NCBI GenBank assembly: GCA_036389295.1 | Contig: DASVQB010000052.1 | Coordinates: forward strand, 6,161 to 70,160 | From: AC-37 sp036389295 | GTDB taxonomy: Bacteria > Actinomycetota > Thermoleophilia > Solirubrobacterales > Thermoleophilaceae | Direction of reading: 5' to 3' | DNA: 64,000 nt | In this document: in pieces, positions 34,612-43,283 of the stretch | Layout of the letters: each line of letters opens with the position of its first letter | How positions within the stretch are numbered: the first letter of the stretch is position 1 | Program-made: the position numbers and the translations under genes | Notes under the pieces: model-generated | Seen by the model: the letters and a program-made list of their open reading frames with translations, nothing else | Told to the model about the DNA's origin: nothing | The model's database searches: none

Positions 34612-36012
34612 TCAGCGCGCGGGCACGGTGCCCGCCGACTCCGCGGCCTCCGCCGTCGCCCGCCGCAGGCCCTCCGAGCGCTCGACCGGATACGGCGTCC
34701 GGGCCGCGTCCGGGTCGCTCGAGCGCAGCTCCGGCGGCAGCGCGGCCAGCTCGGCCGCCGCCCGCTCGCGCATCTCGTCGAGCGACTCACGCAGCACGGC
34801 CCGCCCGCCGCGCATCGCCGGCACGAGCAGCGGCCGGCCGGGCAGCGACTCGCCGGCCACCGCGACGACGTCGCGGACCATCCGTCCCTCGCGCTCCTCG
34901 CGGAAGACCTGCTTGGCGCCCGGCAGCGTCTCCTTCCCGGGCGCCCGCTTCACCACGCCGCGCCACCCGGCGGGCCCCTCGTGCGCCACGAGCTTGTAGA
35001 CCCCGCCGACGACCGGCGAGTCGCGGCTCGTGCCGAGGTCGGTCCCGACTCCCCACAGGTCGATCGGCGCGCCGGCGGCGACGAGCCGGGCGATCTGCGT
35101 CTCCTCGAGGTCGCCGCTCGCGAGGATCGTCGTGCCGGGCATGCCAGCCTCGTCGAGCAGCGACCGCGCCGCGCGCGAGAGCTCCAGCAGGTCGCCCGAG
35201 TCGAGCCTGACGCCCCTCAGCTCGACCCCCGTCGCCCGCGCGGCCGAGATCGCGCGGCGCACCCCCTCGACCGTGTCGTAGGTGTCCACGAGCATCACGG
35301 CGTTCTCCGGGGTGTCCTCCATGAAGGTCCGGAACGCCGTCTCCTCGTCCGGGAACGACATCACGTACGAGTGCGCCATCGTGCCCATCGGCCTGAGCCC
35401 GTAGCGCATGGCTGCCGCGACGTTCGACGTGCCGCACGCGCCCGCGACGGCCGCCGCCCGCGCGGCCTTCATCGCGGCGTCCACGCCGTGGTCGCGGCGC
35501 GGAGAGAAGTCCACGATCCGGTGGCCCGAGCCCGGCTCGCCGCCGCCCGCCGCGAGGGCGATCCGTGCTGCCTTGGTGGCGATCGCCGTCTGGAAGTTGA
35601 CCTGGTTGAGCAGCAGCGTCTCCAGGAGCTGCGCCTCGATCCGCGGTCCGGTGACCCGCACGAGCGGCTCGCCGGCGAACGCGACGGTGCCCTCCGGCAC
35701 TGCGTCCACGTCGCCGGTGAAGCGGCACTCGGACAGGTACTCCAGGAAGTCGCGCTCGAGGCCGAGCCCGGTCAGGTACTCGCACTCGTCCGGGCCGAAG
35801 CGCATCGCCTCGACCATCGACAGGGCCGGCCCGAGCCCGGCCACGAGCAGCCAGTCCCGGTTCGGCGGCAGCCTGCGGACGGACAGCTCGAACACGCTGG
35901 GCTCGTTCATCCCGCGCTTGAAGTAGCTGGCGGACATGGCGAGCTCGTACTGGTCCACCAGCAGGCTCGACTGGGCGGCGCTGAGGAGCCCCGGGTCGTT
36001 GGCGTCCGCCAT
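34612..36012 (-). CDS. pncB: Nicotinate phosphoribosyltransferase
   Basis: This 466-residue enzyme converts nicotinate and PRPP to nicotinate mononucleotide in NAD salvage. The N-terminus has LLVDQYELAMSASYF, the family's entry motif (DxYxLTM type). The core carries DFSPRRDHGVDAA, GACGTSNVAAA, GVRLDSGDL and GVGTDLGTS (phosphate binding). Length fits the PncB family. A TAGCGT box 8 nt before the ATG, with no ribosome binding site, predicts a leaderless transcript. It is divergent from the membrane protein of the ABC cluster. Confidence 0.93.
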   Translation of the reverse strand: MADANDPGLLSAAQSSLLVDQYELAMSASYFKRGMNEPSVFELSVRRLPPNRDWLLVAGLGPALSMVEAMRFGPDECEYLTGLGLERDFLEYLSECRFTGDVDAVPEGTVAFAGEPLVRVTGPRIEAQLLETLLLNQVNFQTAIATKAARIALAAGGGEPGSGHRIVDFSPRRDHGVDAAMKAARAAAVAGACGTSNVAAAMRYGLRPMGTMAHSYVMSFPDEETAFRTFMEDTPENAVMLVDTYDTVEGVRRAISAARATGVELRGVRLDSGDLLELSRAARSLLDEAGMPGTTILASGDLEETQIARLVAAGAPIDLWGVGTDLGTSRDSPVVGGVYKLVAHEGPAGWRGVVKRAPGKETLPGAKQVFREEREGRMVRDVVAVAGESLPGRPLLVPAMRGGRAVLRESLDEMRERAAAELAALPPELRSSDPDAARTPYPVERSEGLRRATAEAAESAGTVPAR

Positions 36013-36020
36013 CGCCGCGA

Positions 36021-36026
36021 ACGCTA
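36021..36026 (-). promoter_or_regulatory. -10 box TAGCGT of pncB
   Basis: Read on the minus strand, TAGCGT is followed by 8 nt and then ATG at 36012. There is no Shine-Dalgarno sequence. Confidence 0.5.
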
Positions 36027-36060
36027 GGCGAAGCCGGCGGCGCGCGGGCGCCGCGACCCT

Positions 36061-36066
36061 TAGGGT
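36061..36066 (+). promoter_or_regulatory. -10 box TAGGGT facing a gene without a standard start
   Basis: TAGGGT is followed by 6 nt and ATC at 36073. The spacing equals that of the leaderless genes in this window, so transcription would begin at or next to the ATC. Confidence 0.4.
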
Positions 36067-36072
36067 CCCGCC

Positions 36073-36714
36073 ATCGTCGCCGTCACCGACTTCACCCGCG
36101 ACGCCGAGCGAATCCTCCGCGACGGCGGCCAGTTCGAGTGGCACACGGTCGCCCTGGTCGGGATCGTGCTGTACGTGTACGCGGTCGAGGTCGAGCGCCG
36201 CCGGTACGACGTGATCCTCGCCGGGCTCGCGTTCTGGTGCGCCGACTGGCTCAACGAGATCGTCAACGCGCTGGTCCTGCACCTCTCCGACCGCGCGGCG
36301 ATCTGGACCGTCACCGGCGACACGAGCTACCTGATCCTGATCGGCCTCGCGATCGAGATCTCGTTCCTGTTCGCGATCGCCGGGATCGTGTACGTCAAGA
36401 GCCTGCCGCCGGACCCCCGGACCCGGATCCTCGGAATACCGAACCGCTGGGCGATCGGTCTCGCCTTCAGCCTGCTGGCCGTCTTCGTGGAGGTGCTGAT
36501 CGCCGACGCCGGCCACTTCCACTGGGAGTACTGGTGGTGGGACTGGCCGTTCGTCCCGCTTATAGTCGTCTTCGGCTACCTCTGGTTCTTCGCCTTCACG
36601 GCCTGGGTCTACGACATGCGCGACCCGCGCCGCCAGGCCCGCGCGGTGGGCGCCCTGGCCGCCGTCGACGCGACCGCGATCCTCGTCTTCGGCCCGGTCC
36701 TGGGCTGGATATGA
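36073..36714 (+). CDS. Conserved-looking membrane protein, possible ATC start
   Basis: This integral membrane protein has about six helices, many Trp (HFHWEYWWWDWPF) and no recognised family. The first standard start in frame is GTG 36166 (182 residues), which would fall inside the first helix. The frame is open back to TAG 36061 and gives IVAVTDFTRDAERILRDGG, then EWHTVALVGIVLYVY as a natural amphipathic leader plus first helix. I propose initiation at ATC 36073 (213 residues), 6 nt after a TAGGGT box, or a base error there. It overlaps the ABC ATPase (ATGA), so it is probably a component or regulator of that transporter. Confidence 0.65.
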   Translation: MVAVTDFTRDAERILRDGGQFEWHTVALVGIVLYVYAVEVERRRYDVILAGLAFWCADWLNEIVNALVLHLSDRAAIWTVTGDTSYLILIGLAIEISFLFAIAGIVYVKSLPPDPRTRILGIPNRWAIGLAFSLLAVFVEVLIADAGHFHWEYWWWDWPFVPLIVVFGYLWFFAFTAWVYDMRDPRRQARAVGALAAVDATAILVFGPVLGWI

Positions 36715-37403
36715 CCGAGCCGCGGGAGCCCGTCGTCCGCGGGCACGAGCTGACGCGGCGGTACGGGGAGGGCGACGCGGCGGTCGACGCGCTGCGGGGG
36801 GTGAGCGTCGACCTCGCCCCGGCCAGCTACACGGCGATCATGGGCCCGTCGGGGTCGGGGAAGTCGACGCTCATGCACATCCTCGCCGGGCTCGACCGGC
36901 CGACCGGCGGCTGGGTGGAGATCGGCGGGACGCGGCTCGACGCGCTCTCCGACCGCGAGCTCACCCTCCTCCGCCGCCGCGAGGTCGGCTTCATCTTCCA
37001 GAGCTACAACCTGCTCCCGATCCTCACGGCCGAGGAGAACATCGCCCTGCCGCTGCGGATCGGGGGCGAGGAGCCGGACGCCGACTGGCTCGCCACGCTG
37101 GTCGAGACCTTCCAGCTCGGCGACCGCCTGACGCACCGCCCGGCCGAGCTCTCCGGCGGCCAGCAGCAGCGCGTCGCGATCGCCCGGGCCCTGATCGCGA
37201 GGCCGGCCGTCGTGTTTGCCGACGAGCCCACCGGCAACCTCGACTCGGCGGCGAGCCGCGAGGTGCTCGACTTCCTCCGCGGCGCGGTCGACCGGTTCGG
37301 CCAGACGATCGTCATGGTCACGCACGACCCGTCCGCCGCCGCGGTGGCCGATCGCACGGTCTCGCTCGCGGACGGCCGGATCGTGGACGAGCACGGCGCA
37401 TGA
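36711..37403 (+). CDS. ABC transporter ATPase, MacB/LolD/FtsE type
   Basis: This 230-residue nucleotide-binding subunit has Walker A GPSGSGKST (45-53), the Q-loop in IFQSYNLLP, signature LSGGQQQR from Leu147, Walker B VVFADEPTGNLDS and the H-loop THD. The LLRRREVGFIFQSYNLLP form is typical of MacB/LolD systems, which power mechanotransmission rather than solute import. ATGA overlaps on both sides couple it to the membrane protein and to the permease. It would dimerise beneath the permease at the cytoplasmic membrane. Confidence 0.93.
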   Translation: MTEPREPVVRGHELTRRYGEGDAAVDALRGVSVDLAPASYTAIMGPSGSGKSTLMHILAGLDRPTGGWVEIGGTRLDALSDRELTLLRRREVGFIFQSYNLLPILTAEENIALPLRIGGEEPDADWLATLVETFQLGDRLTHRPAELSGGQQQRVAIARALIARPAVVFADEPTGNLDSAASREVLDFLRGAVDRFGQTIVMVTHDPSAAAVADRTVSLADGRIVDEHGA

Positions 37404-39958
37404 CCTCGCTCGTCCTGCGCGGCATCGCCCAGCGCAAGCTGCGCTCGGCGCTGACCGGCCTGGCCGTCCTGCTCGGCGTGGCGATGATCGCCGGCACCTA
37501 CGTCCTCACCGACCAGATCCGCAACGGCTTCGAGAACCTCCAGCGGTCGGTGAACCGGGGCGTGGCCGCGGTGCTCACCCCGAGGACCGCCTTCGAGAGC
37601 GACTTCACCGAGCAGGAGTCGATGCCGGACGAGCTGATCGGCCGCGTCCGGCGCGTGCCGGGCGTCGCCCGCGCCGAGGGCCAGCTCGTCGCCAACGGCG
37701 CGCTGGTCGTGCGAGGCGACTACGTCGAGAACAAGGGCGGCAACGCGGCGCTCGTCGTGACGACCCTCCCGGAGCCGTTCGACCCCGTCGAGGTGACCCG
37801 CGGCCGCAAGCCGACGAGGAGCGGCGAGATCGGCGTGATCGAGAGCGTCGCGAAGGACCAGCGCCTGAAGGTCGGGTCCCGCGTGGGCCTCGCCACCCGC
37901 GACGGCGTGAAGCCGGTGACGGTCTCGGGCGTGTTCGAGCTGGGCGGGGTCGAGTCGCTCGGCGGGACGAGCGTCGTGGCCGCAACGTTCGCGGACGCGC
38001 AGCGCTGGTTCGACCGCGAGGGCCAGGCGTCGAGCATCGTCGCCGCCGCGGAGCCGGGCGTGTCCCAGGAGGAGATAGTCCGCCGCATCCGCGCGGTGGT
38101 CCCGCCGACCGTGAAGGTCCGGACCGGGAGGCAGAGCGCCACCGAGCAGGCCGACGACCTGAACGACCAGGTCGGCTCGTTCCTCACCCCGGCGCTGCTC
38201 ACCTTCGCGGGCGCGGCGCTGCTGGTCGGCGCGTTCATCATCTTCAACACGTTCTCGATCACGGTCGCCGAGCGCACCCGCGAGTTCGCGATGCTCCGCA
38301 CCCTCGGGGCCACGCGCCGGCAGGTCCTGGCGGCCGTCGCGGGCGAGGCGGCGCTGGTGGGGGCAGTCGCGTCGGCGCTCGGGCTCGGCTGCGGCGTCGG
38401 CTTCGCGCGGCTGATCAACGCGCTGTTCGAGTCGGCCGGCTTCGGCCTGCCCACGAGCGGGACCGTGCTCGAGCCGCGCACGATCGCGATCTCGCTGGCG
38501 GTCGGCACGATCGTGACGCTGATGGCCGCGACGGTTCCGGCGCTGCGGGCGACCCGCGTGCCGCCGGTCGTCGCGCTCGGCCGCGGGATCGACCTGCCGC
38601 CGTCGCGCCACCGGCGCCTCGCCCCCTACGTGGCGGGCGCCGTCACGGCCGGCGGCCTCGGCCTGGTGGCCCTCGGCCTGTTCGGCTCGGGGCCCGCCGA
38701 CAGCCGGCTGGCCACGATGGGCGTCGGCGCGGTGCTCGTGTTCGTCGGCGCCGCCCTCAGCGCCCGGTGGTTCGTCCGCCCGATCGCCGCGGCGGTCGGC
38801 CTCCCGCTCGAGCGCGCCTTCCGCACCACCGGCAAGCTCGCGCGGGAGAACGCCATGCGCAACCCGACCCGCACGGCCGTCACCGCGGCGTCGCTCATGG
38901 TCGGGCTCGGGCTGGTGGTGTTCGTGGCGGTCTTCGCCAACGGCCTCAAGACCTCGTTCTCGGAGAGCATCGCGCGGCTGATCAAGGCCGACCTGATCGT
39001 GAGCGCCCGCGGCTTCGACCCGGTCCCGGCCGGGACCGCCGGCGCGGCCCGCGGGGTGCCCGGCGTCGGCGCGGTCTCGACCGTGCTGTTCGACCAGGTC
39101 GAGGTGAACGGCCGGCCGGTGAAGCAGACGACCGACACGCTCGACGCCACCGAGCCGGGCTCGCTGCTCGACACGTACGCGTTCGAGTGGGTGGACGGGT
39201 CGGACGACGTCGTGCCCGGCCTCCGCAGGGGCCAGGCGCTGGTCGAGGAGCAGTTCGCGAAGACGCACCGGATCGACGTGGGCGACCGGTTCACCGTCGA
39301 GACGCCGTCCCGCCGGCGCTCCGTGCTCACCGCGGTGGCGGAGTACCGCGACCCGCAGATCCTCCAGGGCGTGATCGTCGGACTCGACACGTTCCGGGCG
39401 GTCTCGACCGTGCGCGACCCGTTCGTCGTCCTGGTCTCGAAGTCCGCCGGCGCCGACGCGGCGGCGGTCGAGCGGGGCGTGAAGGACGCGCTGCGCCGCT
39501 GGCCCGCCGCCGAGGTGCGCTCGAACGCCGAGTACCGCGAGTCGGTCGAGGACCAGCTCGACCAGCTCGTCTACCTGCTGTACGCGCTGCTCGCGCTGAG
39601 CGTGGTCATCTCGCTGTTCGGCATCGCGAACAGCCTTTTCCTGTCGGTCCACGAGCGAACGCGCGAGATCGGCCTGCTCCGCGCGGTCGGCACGACGCGC
39701 GAGCAGGTCCGGCGGATCGTCCGCTACGAGAGCGTCATCACGGCGGTGATCGGCGGCCTGCTCGGCACCGCGATCGGGGTCCTGTTCGCCTGGCTCATCA
39801 CCCAGTCGCTGACCGACCTCGGCCTCGGCTTCGACCTCCCCGCCGGCCAGCTCGTCGCGTTCCTGGCCGTCTCCGTGGTGGTCGGGATGGTCGCCGCGGC
39901 CGCCCCGGCGCGGCGCGGCTCGCGCCTCGACGTGCTCGAGGCGCTGCAGCACGAGTAG
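37400..39958 (+). CDS. FtsX/MacB-type ABC permease, duplicated form
   Basis: This 852-residue permease holds two FtsX-like halves. Each has a hydrophobic N-terminal helix, an extracytoplasmic domain of about 200 residues and three helices. The first three-helix block lies near residues 265-385 (FNTFSITVAERTREFAMLRTLGATRRQV) and the second near 725-850 (ANSLFLSVHERTREIGLLRAVGTTREQV). The repeated ERTRE...LLRAxGxTR coupling loops contact the ATPase. Such proteins export lipoproteins, peptides or drugs, or control cell-wall hydrolases; substrate unknown. It overlaps the ATPase by four bases. Confidence 0.92.
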   Translation: MTSLVLRGIAQRKLRSALTGLAVLLGVAMIAGTYVLTDQIRNGFENLQRSVNRGVAAVLTPRTAFESDFTEQESMPDELIGRVRRVPGVARAEGQLVANGALVVRGDYVENKGGNAALVVTTLPEPFDPVEVTRGRKPTRSGEIGVIESVAKDQRLKVGSRVGLATRDGVKPVTVSGVFELGGVESLGGTSVVAATFADAQRWFDREGQASSIVAAAEPGVSQEEIVRRIRAVVPPTVKVRTGRQSATEQADDLNDQVGSFLTPALLTFAGAALLVGAFIIFNTFSITVAERTREFAMLRTLGATRRQVLAAVAGEAALVGAVASALGLGCGVGFARLINALFESAGFGLPTSGTVLEPRTIAISLAVGTIVTLMAATVPALRATRVPPVVALGRGIDLPPSRHRRLAPYVAGAVTAGGLGLVALGLFGSGPADSRLATMGVGAVLVFVGAALSARWFVRPIAAAVGLPLERAFRTTGKLARENAMRNPTRTAVTAASLMVGLGLVVFVAVFANGLKTSFSESIARLIKADLIVSARGFDPVPAGTAGAARGVPGVGAVSTVLFDQVEVNGRPVKQTTDTLDATEPGSLLDTYAFEWVDGSDDVVPGLRRGQALVEEQFAKTHRIDVGDRFTVETPSRRRSVLTAVAEYRDPQILQGVIVGLDTFRAVSTVRDPFVVLVSKSAGADAAAVERGVKDALRRWPAAEVRSNAEYRESVEDQLDQLVYLLYALLALSVVISLFGIANSLFLSVHERTREIGLLRAVGTTREQVRRIVRYESVITAVIGGLLGTAIGVLFAWLITQSLTDLGLGFDLPAGQLVAFLAVSVVVGMVAAAAPARRGSRLDVLEALQHE

Positions 39959-39959
39959 C

Positions 39960-39974
39960 GGCGGCCGCGCCGCC
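39960..39974. terminator. GC hairpin between permease and DtxR-family gene
   Basis: GGCGGC and GCCGCC form a 6-bp stem around CGC in the 30-bp gap between two convergent genes. Possible shared terminator, with no T-run. Confidence 0.35.
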
Positions 39975-39988
39975 GCGCGCCGGGCCGC

Positions 39989-40702
39989 TCAGCGCCCGTA
40001 GCGCTCGCGCGCGAGCACGAGCTGCTCCGGCAGCGCCGTGCGGGGCGGGGGCGAGGGGTCGGCCGCCACCGACACCGTCTCGGCCACGCTGCGGGTCAGC
40101 ACGTGCCGGTCGCCGGCGGCCTCGACGGCGACCTCGTCGTCGTCGCTCGCGGCCACCACGCCCTCGAGGCCGGGCCGCAGGCCGGCGGCCTTCAGGTAGT
40201 GCAGCAGGTCCTCGGCCTCGTTCTCGAACCGGAGCACCCGCACGCTCGCGCCCTCCTCGACGTCGGCGAGCGGCACCCCCGGCTCGCGCGCGCCCTCGAC
40301 GATCGGGTGGCCGTGGGGGCAGGTCCGCGCGTCGCCGATCGCCGCGAGCATCCGCTCCTCGAGCACCGGCGACATGGCGTGCTCGAGCCGCTCGGCCTCC
40401 TCGTGGACCTCGTCCCAGGGGATCCCGAGCACGTCGGTGAGGAAGCGCTCGATCAGCCGGTGCCGGCGGACCACGCCGGCCGCATGCTCGCGCCCGTCGT
40501 CGGTGAACTCGAGCGCCCGGTCGTCGCCGCGGACGATGTAGCCGTCGGCCTCGAGCCGCCCGACCATCTCGTGCACGGTCGGCGCGGAGACCTGCATCGC
40601 ACGCGCCACGTTCGCGCTCGTGAGCGGCAGTCCGGCCTCGTGGAGCCAGTAGATCGTCTGCAGGTACTCGTCCTCGGCCGGGGTGGCCTGGTGCTCCGAC
40701 AT
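39989..40702 (-). CDS. DtxR/IdeR/MntR-family metal-dependent repressor
   Basis: This 237-residue regulator has a winged helix (10-70), a dimerisation/metal domain (71-140) and a C-terminal FeoA/SH3-like domain (150-235). It aligns well with IdeR: RRHRLIERFLTDVLGIPWDEVHEEAERLEHAMS. At the primary metal site the IdeR residues Met10 and Cys102 are replaced by Glu12 and Glu104, while Glu107 and His108 are kept. Glu at the Cys102 position is what MntR has, so Mn2+ sensing is my inference. ATG at 40702 follows TAGCAT by 8 nt. Divergent from the ligase gene with 24 bp between starts. Confidence 0.9.
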   Translation of the reverse strand: MSEHQATPAEDEYLQTIYWLHEAGLPLTSANVARAMQVSAPTVHEMVGRLEADGYIVRGDDRALEFTDDGREHAAGVVRRHRLIERFLTDVLGIPWDEVHEEAERLEHAMSPVLEERMLAAIGDARTCPHGHPIVEGAREPGVPLADVEEGASVRVLRFENEAEDLLHYLKAAGLRPGLEGVVAASDDDEVAVEAAGDRHVLTRSVAETVSVAADPSPPPRTALPEQLVLARERYGR

Positions 40703-40710
40703 CGCCGGCC

Positions 40711-40720
40711 ATGCTATCCC
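40711..40720. promoter_or_regulatory. Overlapping divergent -10 boxes
   Basis: Minus-strand TAGCAT (40716 down to 40711) lies 8 nt from the ATG at 40702. Plus-strand TATCCC (40715-40720), a poor match, lies 6 nt from GTG 40727. They share the TA at 40715-40716. A dimer of the divergent metal repressor could sit here, but no IdeR or MntR box is evident. Confidence 0.45.
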
Positions 40721-40726
40721 CCAGGG

Positions 40727-41689
40727 GTGGCCCTCCCCCTGAAGCCGCCGGTCAAGCCCCAGCTGGCGCGAACGGCCAAGGACCTTCCCGCCGACGACGG
40801 CTGGCGCTTCGAGCCCAAGTGGGACGGATTCCGCACGATCGTCTTCCGCGACGGCGACGACGTGCACCTCCAGAGCCGCAACGGGCGGCCGATGAACCGC
40901 TACTTCCCGGAGGTCGTCCCCGACGTGCTCTCGCTGCCCGTCGAGCGGGCGGTCCTGGACGGCGAGCTGATCGTCGTGGTCGACGGCGTCCAGGAGTTCG
41001 ACCTGCTCGGGCAGCGGATCCACCCGGCGGCCTCGCGGGTCGAGCGGCTGGCGAGCGAGACCCCGGCGGCGTTCGTGGCGTTCGACCTGCTCGCGGAGGG
41101 CGACGAGGCGCTGCTCGACCTGCCCTACACGGAGCGCCGCGAGCGGCTCGAGCCGGTCGTCGCCGGCGCGAAGGTGGAGCTCACCCCGGCGACGGACGAC
41201 GCCGAGGCCGCGCGAGCGTGGCTCACCGGGCAGTCCGAGGGCGTGGTCGCCAAGAAGGCCGACGCGCCGTACTCGCCGGGCGAGCGGACCGGCATGCTGA
41301 AGATCAAGCGGGTGCGGACGGCCGACGTCGTGGTGATGGCGTTCCGGCTCGGCAAGGAGGAGGGGACGGTCGGCTCGCTGATCCTCGCGCTGCACGACGA
41401 GTCGGGGGACCTGTGCGTGGTCGGCCACACCTCCGGCTTCACCGCCAAGCAGAAGCGCGAGCTGCTCGACCTGCTCGAGCCGTACCGGACCTACGAGCGG
41501 GGGACCGGCGAGCCGAGCCGCTGGAAGTCCGACGAGGAGCTCGTCTGGGAGGGGCTCCGCCCGGAGCTCGTCTGCGAGGTGGCGTTCGACCACATCACCG
41601 GGCGCCGGATCCGCCACGGGGCGAAGTTCCTGCGCTGGCGCGACGACAAGGGGCCGGAGGAATGCGGGATCGACCAGCTTCGCGCCTAG
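40727..41689 (+). CDS. ATP-dependent DNA ligase (LigC-like)
   Basis: This 320-residue ligase has an adenylation domain with the AMP-linked lysine Lys31 in EPKWDGFR, a FDLL motif, SEGVVAKKADAPY (motif IV), LKIKR (motif V) and a C-terminal OB-fold. It lacks the polymerase and nuclease modules of LigD. Stand-alone enzymes of this kind (mycobacterial LigC) act in DNA repair, for instance backup end joining or base-excision steps. GTG 40727 gives the natural N-terminus. Its 3' end overlaps the sugar dehydrogenase gene by 28 nt. Confidence 0.9.
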   Translation: MALPLKPPVKPQLARTAKDLPADDGWRFEPKWDGFRTIVFRDGDDVHLQSRNGRPMNRYFPEVVPDVLSLPVERAVLDGELIVVVDGVQEFDLLGQRIHPAASRVERLASETPAAFVAFDLLAEGDEALLDLPYTERRERLEPVVAGAKVELTPATDDAEAARAWLTGQSEGVVAKKADAPYSPGERTGMLKIKRVRTADVVVMAFRLGKEEGTVGSLILALHDESGDLCVVGHTSGFTAKQKRELLDLLEPYRTYERGTGEPSRWKSDEELVWEGLRPELVCEVAFDHITGRRIRHGAKFLRWRDDKGPEECGIDQLRA

Positions 41690-43266
41690 CGCTCGCGGTC
41701 GCCGCGGTCGCGCTGGCCGTCCCCGCGACGGCGGGGGCCGAGCTGCGCCTGACCGAGGTCGGGACCTTCGAGGAGCCGGTGCACGTCGCCTCGCCGCCGG
41801 GCGACCGGCACCGCCTGTTCGTGGTGGAGAAGGCCGGCCGGGTGAAGGTGATGGTCGACGGCGGCGCGCCCCAGACGTTCCTCGACATAGCCAGCGAGGT
41901 CGTGTCCGGCGGCGAGCGCGGCATGCTCTCGATCGCCTTCGACCCCGACTACGCGACGAGCGGGCGGCTCTGGCTCTACTTCACGGTCCCGCGGCCCGGC
42001 GACCCGGACGGGAGCGTCATCAGGGTCGACGAGTTCCGCCGCTCGAGCGCCGACCCGAACCGCGCCGAGCCGGCGGCCGGCCGCCGCAACCTCCTGTCGA
42101 TTGACCATCCGACGAACTCGAACCACGACGGCGGCCAGCTCCAGGTCGGCCCGGACGGGATGCTCTACGCGGGCACGGGCGACGGCGGGTCGGGCAACGA
42201 CCCGGCGAACAACGCCCAGAACACCCGCTCGCTGCTCGGCAAGCTGCTGCGGATCGACCCCGACCCGTCGCCGCTCGCCCCGTACACGATCCCGCCCGAC
42301 AACCCGTTCGCGAACGGGGTCGACGGCGCGCCCGAGATCTGGGCCTACGGGCTGCGCAACCCGTGGCGGTTCTCGTTCGACCGCGCGACCGGCGACCTGG
42401 CGCTCGGCGACGTCGGCCAGGGGACCCGCGAGGAGGTCGACTTCGCCCCGCGCGGGACCGACGCGGGCGTCGACTACGGCTGGCGCTGCATGGAGGGCAA
42501 CGTGCCGACGCCCGGCGTCACGCCGCCCTGCACGCCGTCCGGCACCTACGTGCCGCCGGTCTTCGACTACCTCCGCGCGAGCCCCCGCTGCGCGTTGATC
42601 GGCGGCGTCGTCGCACGCCACCCCGACCTGCCGACGCTGGTCGGGCGCTACCTGTACGCGGACCTGTGCGAGGGCGTGGTCCACTCGATCGTCCTGGCCA
42701 AGCCGTCGGCGAGCGACGACCGCGCCGAGGCGCTGACGGTCGGGAGCCCGAGCTCGTTCGGCGAGGACTCGTGCGGGCACGTCTACGTGACGTCGCTGGC
42801 CGACGGCAAGGTGCGCCGGATCGACGACGCGCCGTTCGCGCCCTGCCCCGAGCCCCCGGCCGGCGGCGGCGGCGGGGGCGGAGGAGGCGGCGGCGGAGGA
42901 GGAGGCGGCGGCGCCGGCGACGCGGACGCGCCCGGCCTCGGCGCGTCCCGCGCGCGCCACCAGCGGCTCGTGCGGAACCGCGGCGTCGCGCTGGCCGCCC
43001 GCTGCGACGAGCCCTGCGGGCTGACCGTCTCGGCGACGGTCGCGTTCCCGGGCGCCCGCAAGCGCTACCGGCTGCGCACCGCCTCGGCCACGGTCGCGGC
43101 GGACACGCGGCGCCGGCTGACGCTCCGAGCCTCGGCCGGCACCCGCCGGGCGCTCGCCCGCGCCCTGGCGCGCGGCCGCCGCCCGCTCGTCCGGCTCGTG
43201 GTCCTCGCGCGCGACCAGGCCCGGAACGAGGCGCGCCTCGTGCGCCACGTGCGCGTGGTCGGGTAG
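41662..43266 (+). CDS. Secreted PQQ-type sugar (glucose/sorbosone) dehydrogenase-like protein
   Basis: This 534-residue exported protein has a signal peptide (1-26, ending TAGA) and a six-bladed propeller of the soluble glucose dehydrogenase/Yli family: GERGMLSIAFDPDYA, NHDGGQLQVGPDGMLYAGTGDGG, LLRIDPD, WAYGLRNPWRFSFD and GQGTREEVDF. The His in NHDGGQL and the RNPWR loop are where PQQ binds in active members. Between about residues 400 and 418 a run of some 17 glycines links the propeller to an Arg-rich C-terminal domain like that of the subtilase at 0.2 kb. GGAGGA abuts the ATG, which lies inside the ligase gene. Confidence 0.88.
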   Translation: MRDRPASRLALAVAAVALAVPATAGAELRLTEVGTFEEPVHVASPPGDRHRLFVVEKAGRVKVMVDGGAPQTFLDIASEVVSGGERGMLSIAFDPDYATSGRLWLYFTVPRPGDPDGSVIRVDEFRRSSADPNRAEPAAGRRNLLSIDHPTNSNHDGGQLQVGPDGMLYAGTGDGGSGNDPANNAQNTRSLLGKLLRIDPDPSPLAPYTIPPDNPFANGVDGAPEIWAYGLRNPWRFSFDRATGDLALGDVGQGTREEVDFAPRGTDAGVDYGWRCMEGNVPTPGVTPPCTPSGTYVPPVFDYLRASPRCALIGGVVARHPDLPTLVGRYLYADLCEGVVHSIVLAKPSASDDRAEALTVGSPSSFGEDSCGHVYVTSLADGKVRRIDDAPFAPCPEPPAGGGGGGGGGGGGGGGGGAGDADAPGLGASRARHQRLVRNRGVALAARCDEPCGLTVSATVAFPGARKRYRLRTASATVAADTRRRLTLRASAGTRRALARALARGRRPLVRLVVLARDQARNEARLVRHVRVVG

Positions 43267-43283
43267 CTTCGCTGAAGCATTGA

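Noticed and set aside
37004..39952. Minus-strand open frame of about 980 codons antisense to the ABC permease
   Set aside because: The permease has clear FtsX motifs on the plus strand. The antisense product is Arg/Asp/Glu/His-rich shadow sequence.
42859..42916. GGN triplet run considered as a microsatellite or regulatory repeat
   Set aside because: It is in frame and encodes a polyglycine linker between two domains, so it is explained as coding sequence.
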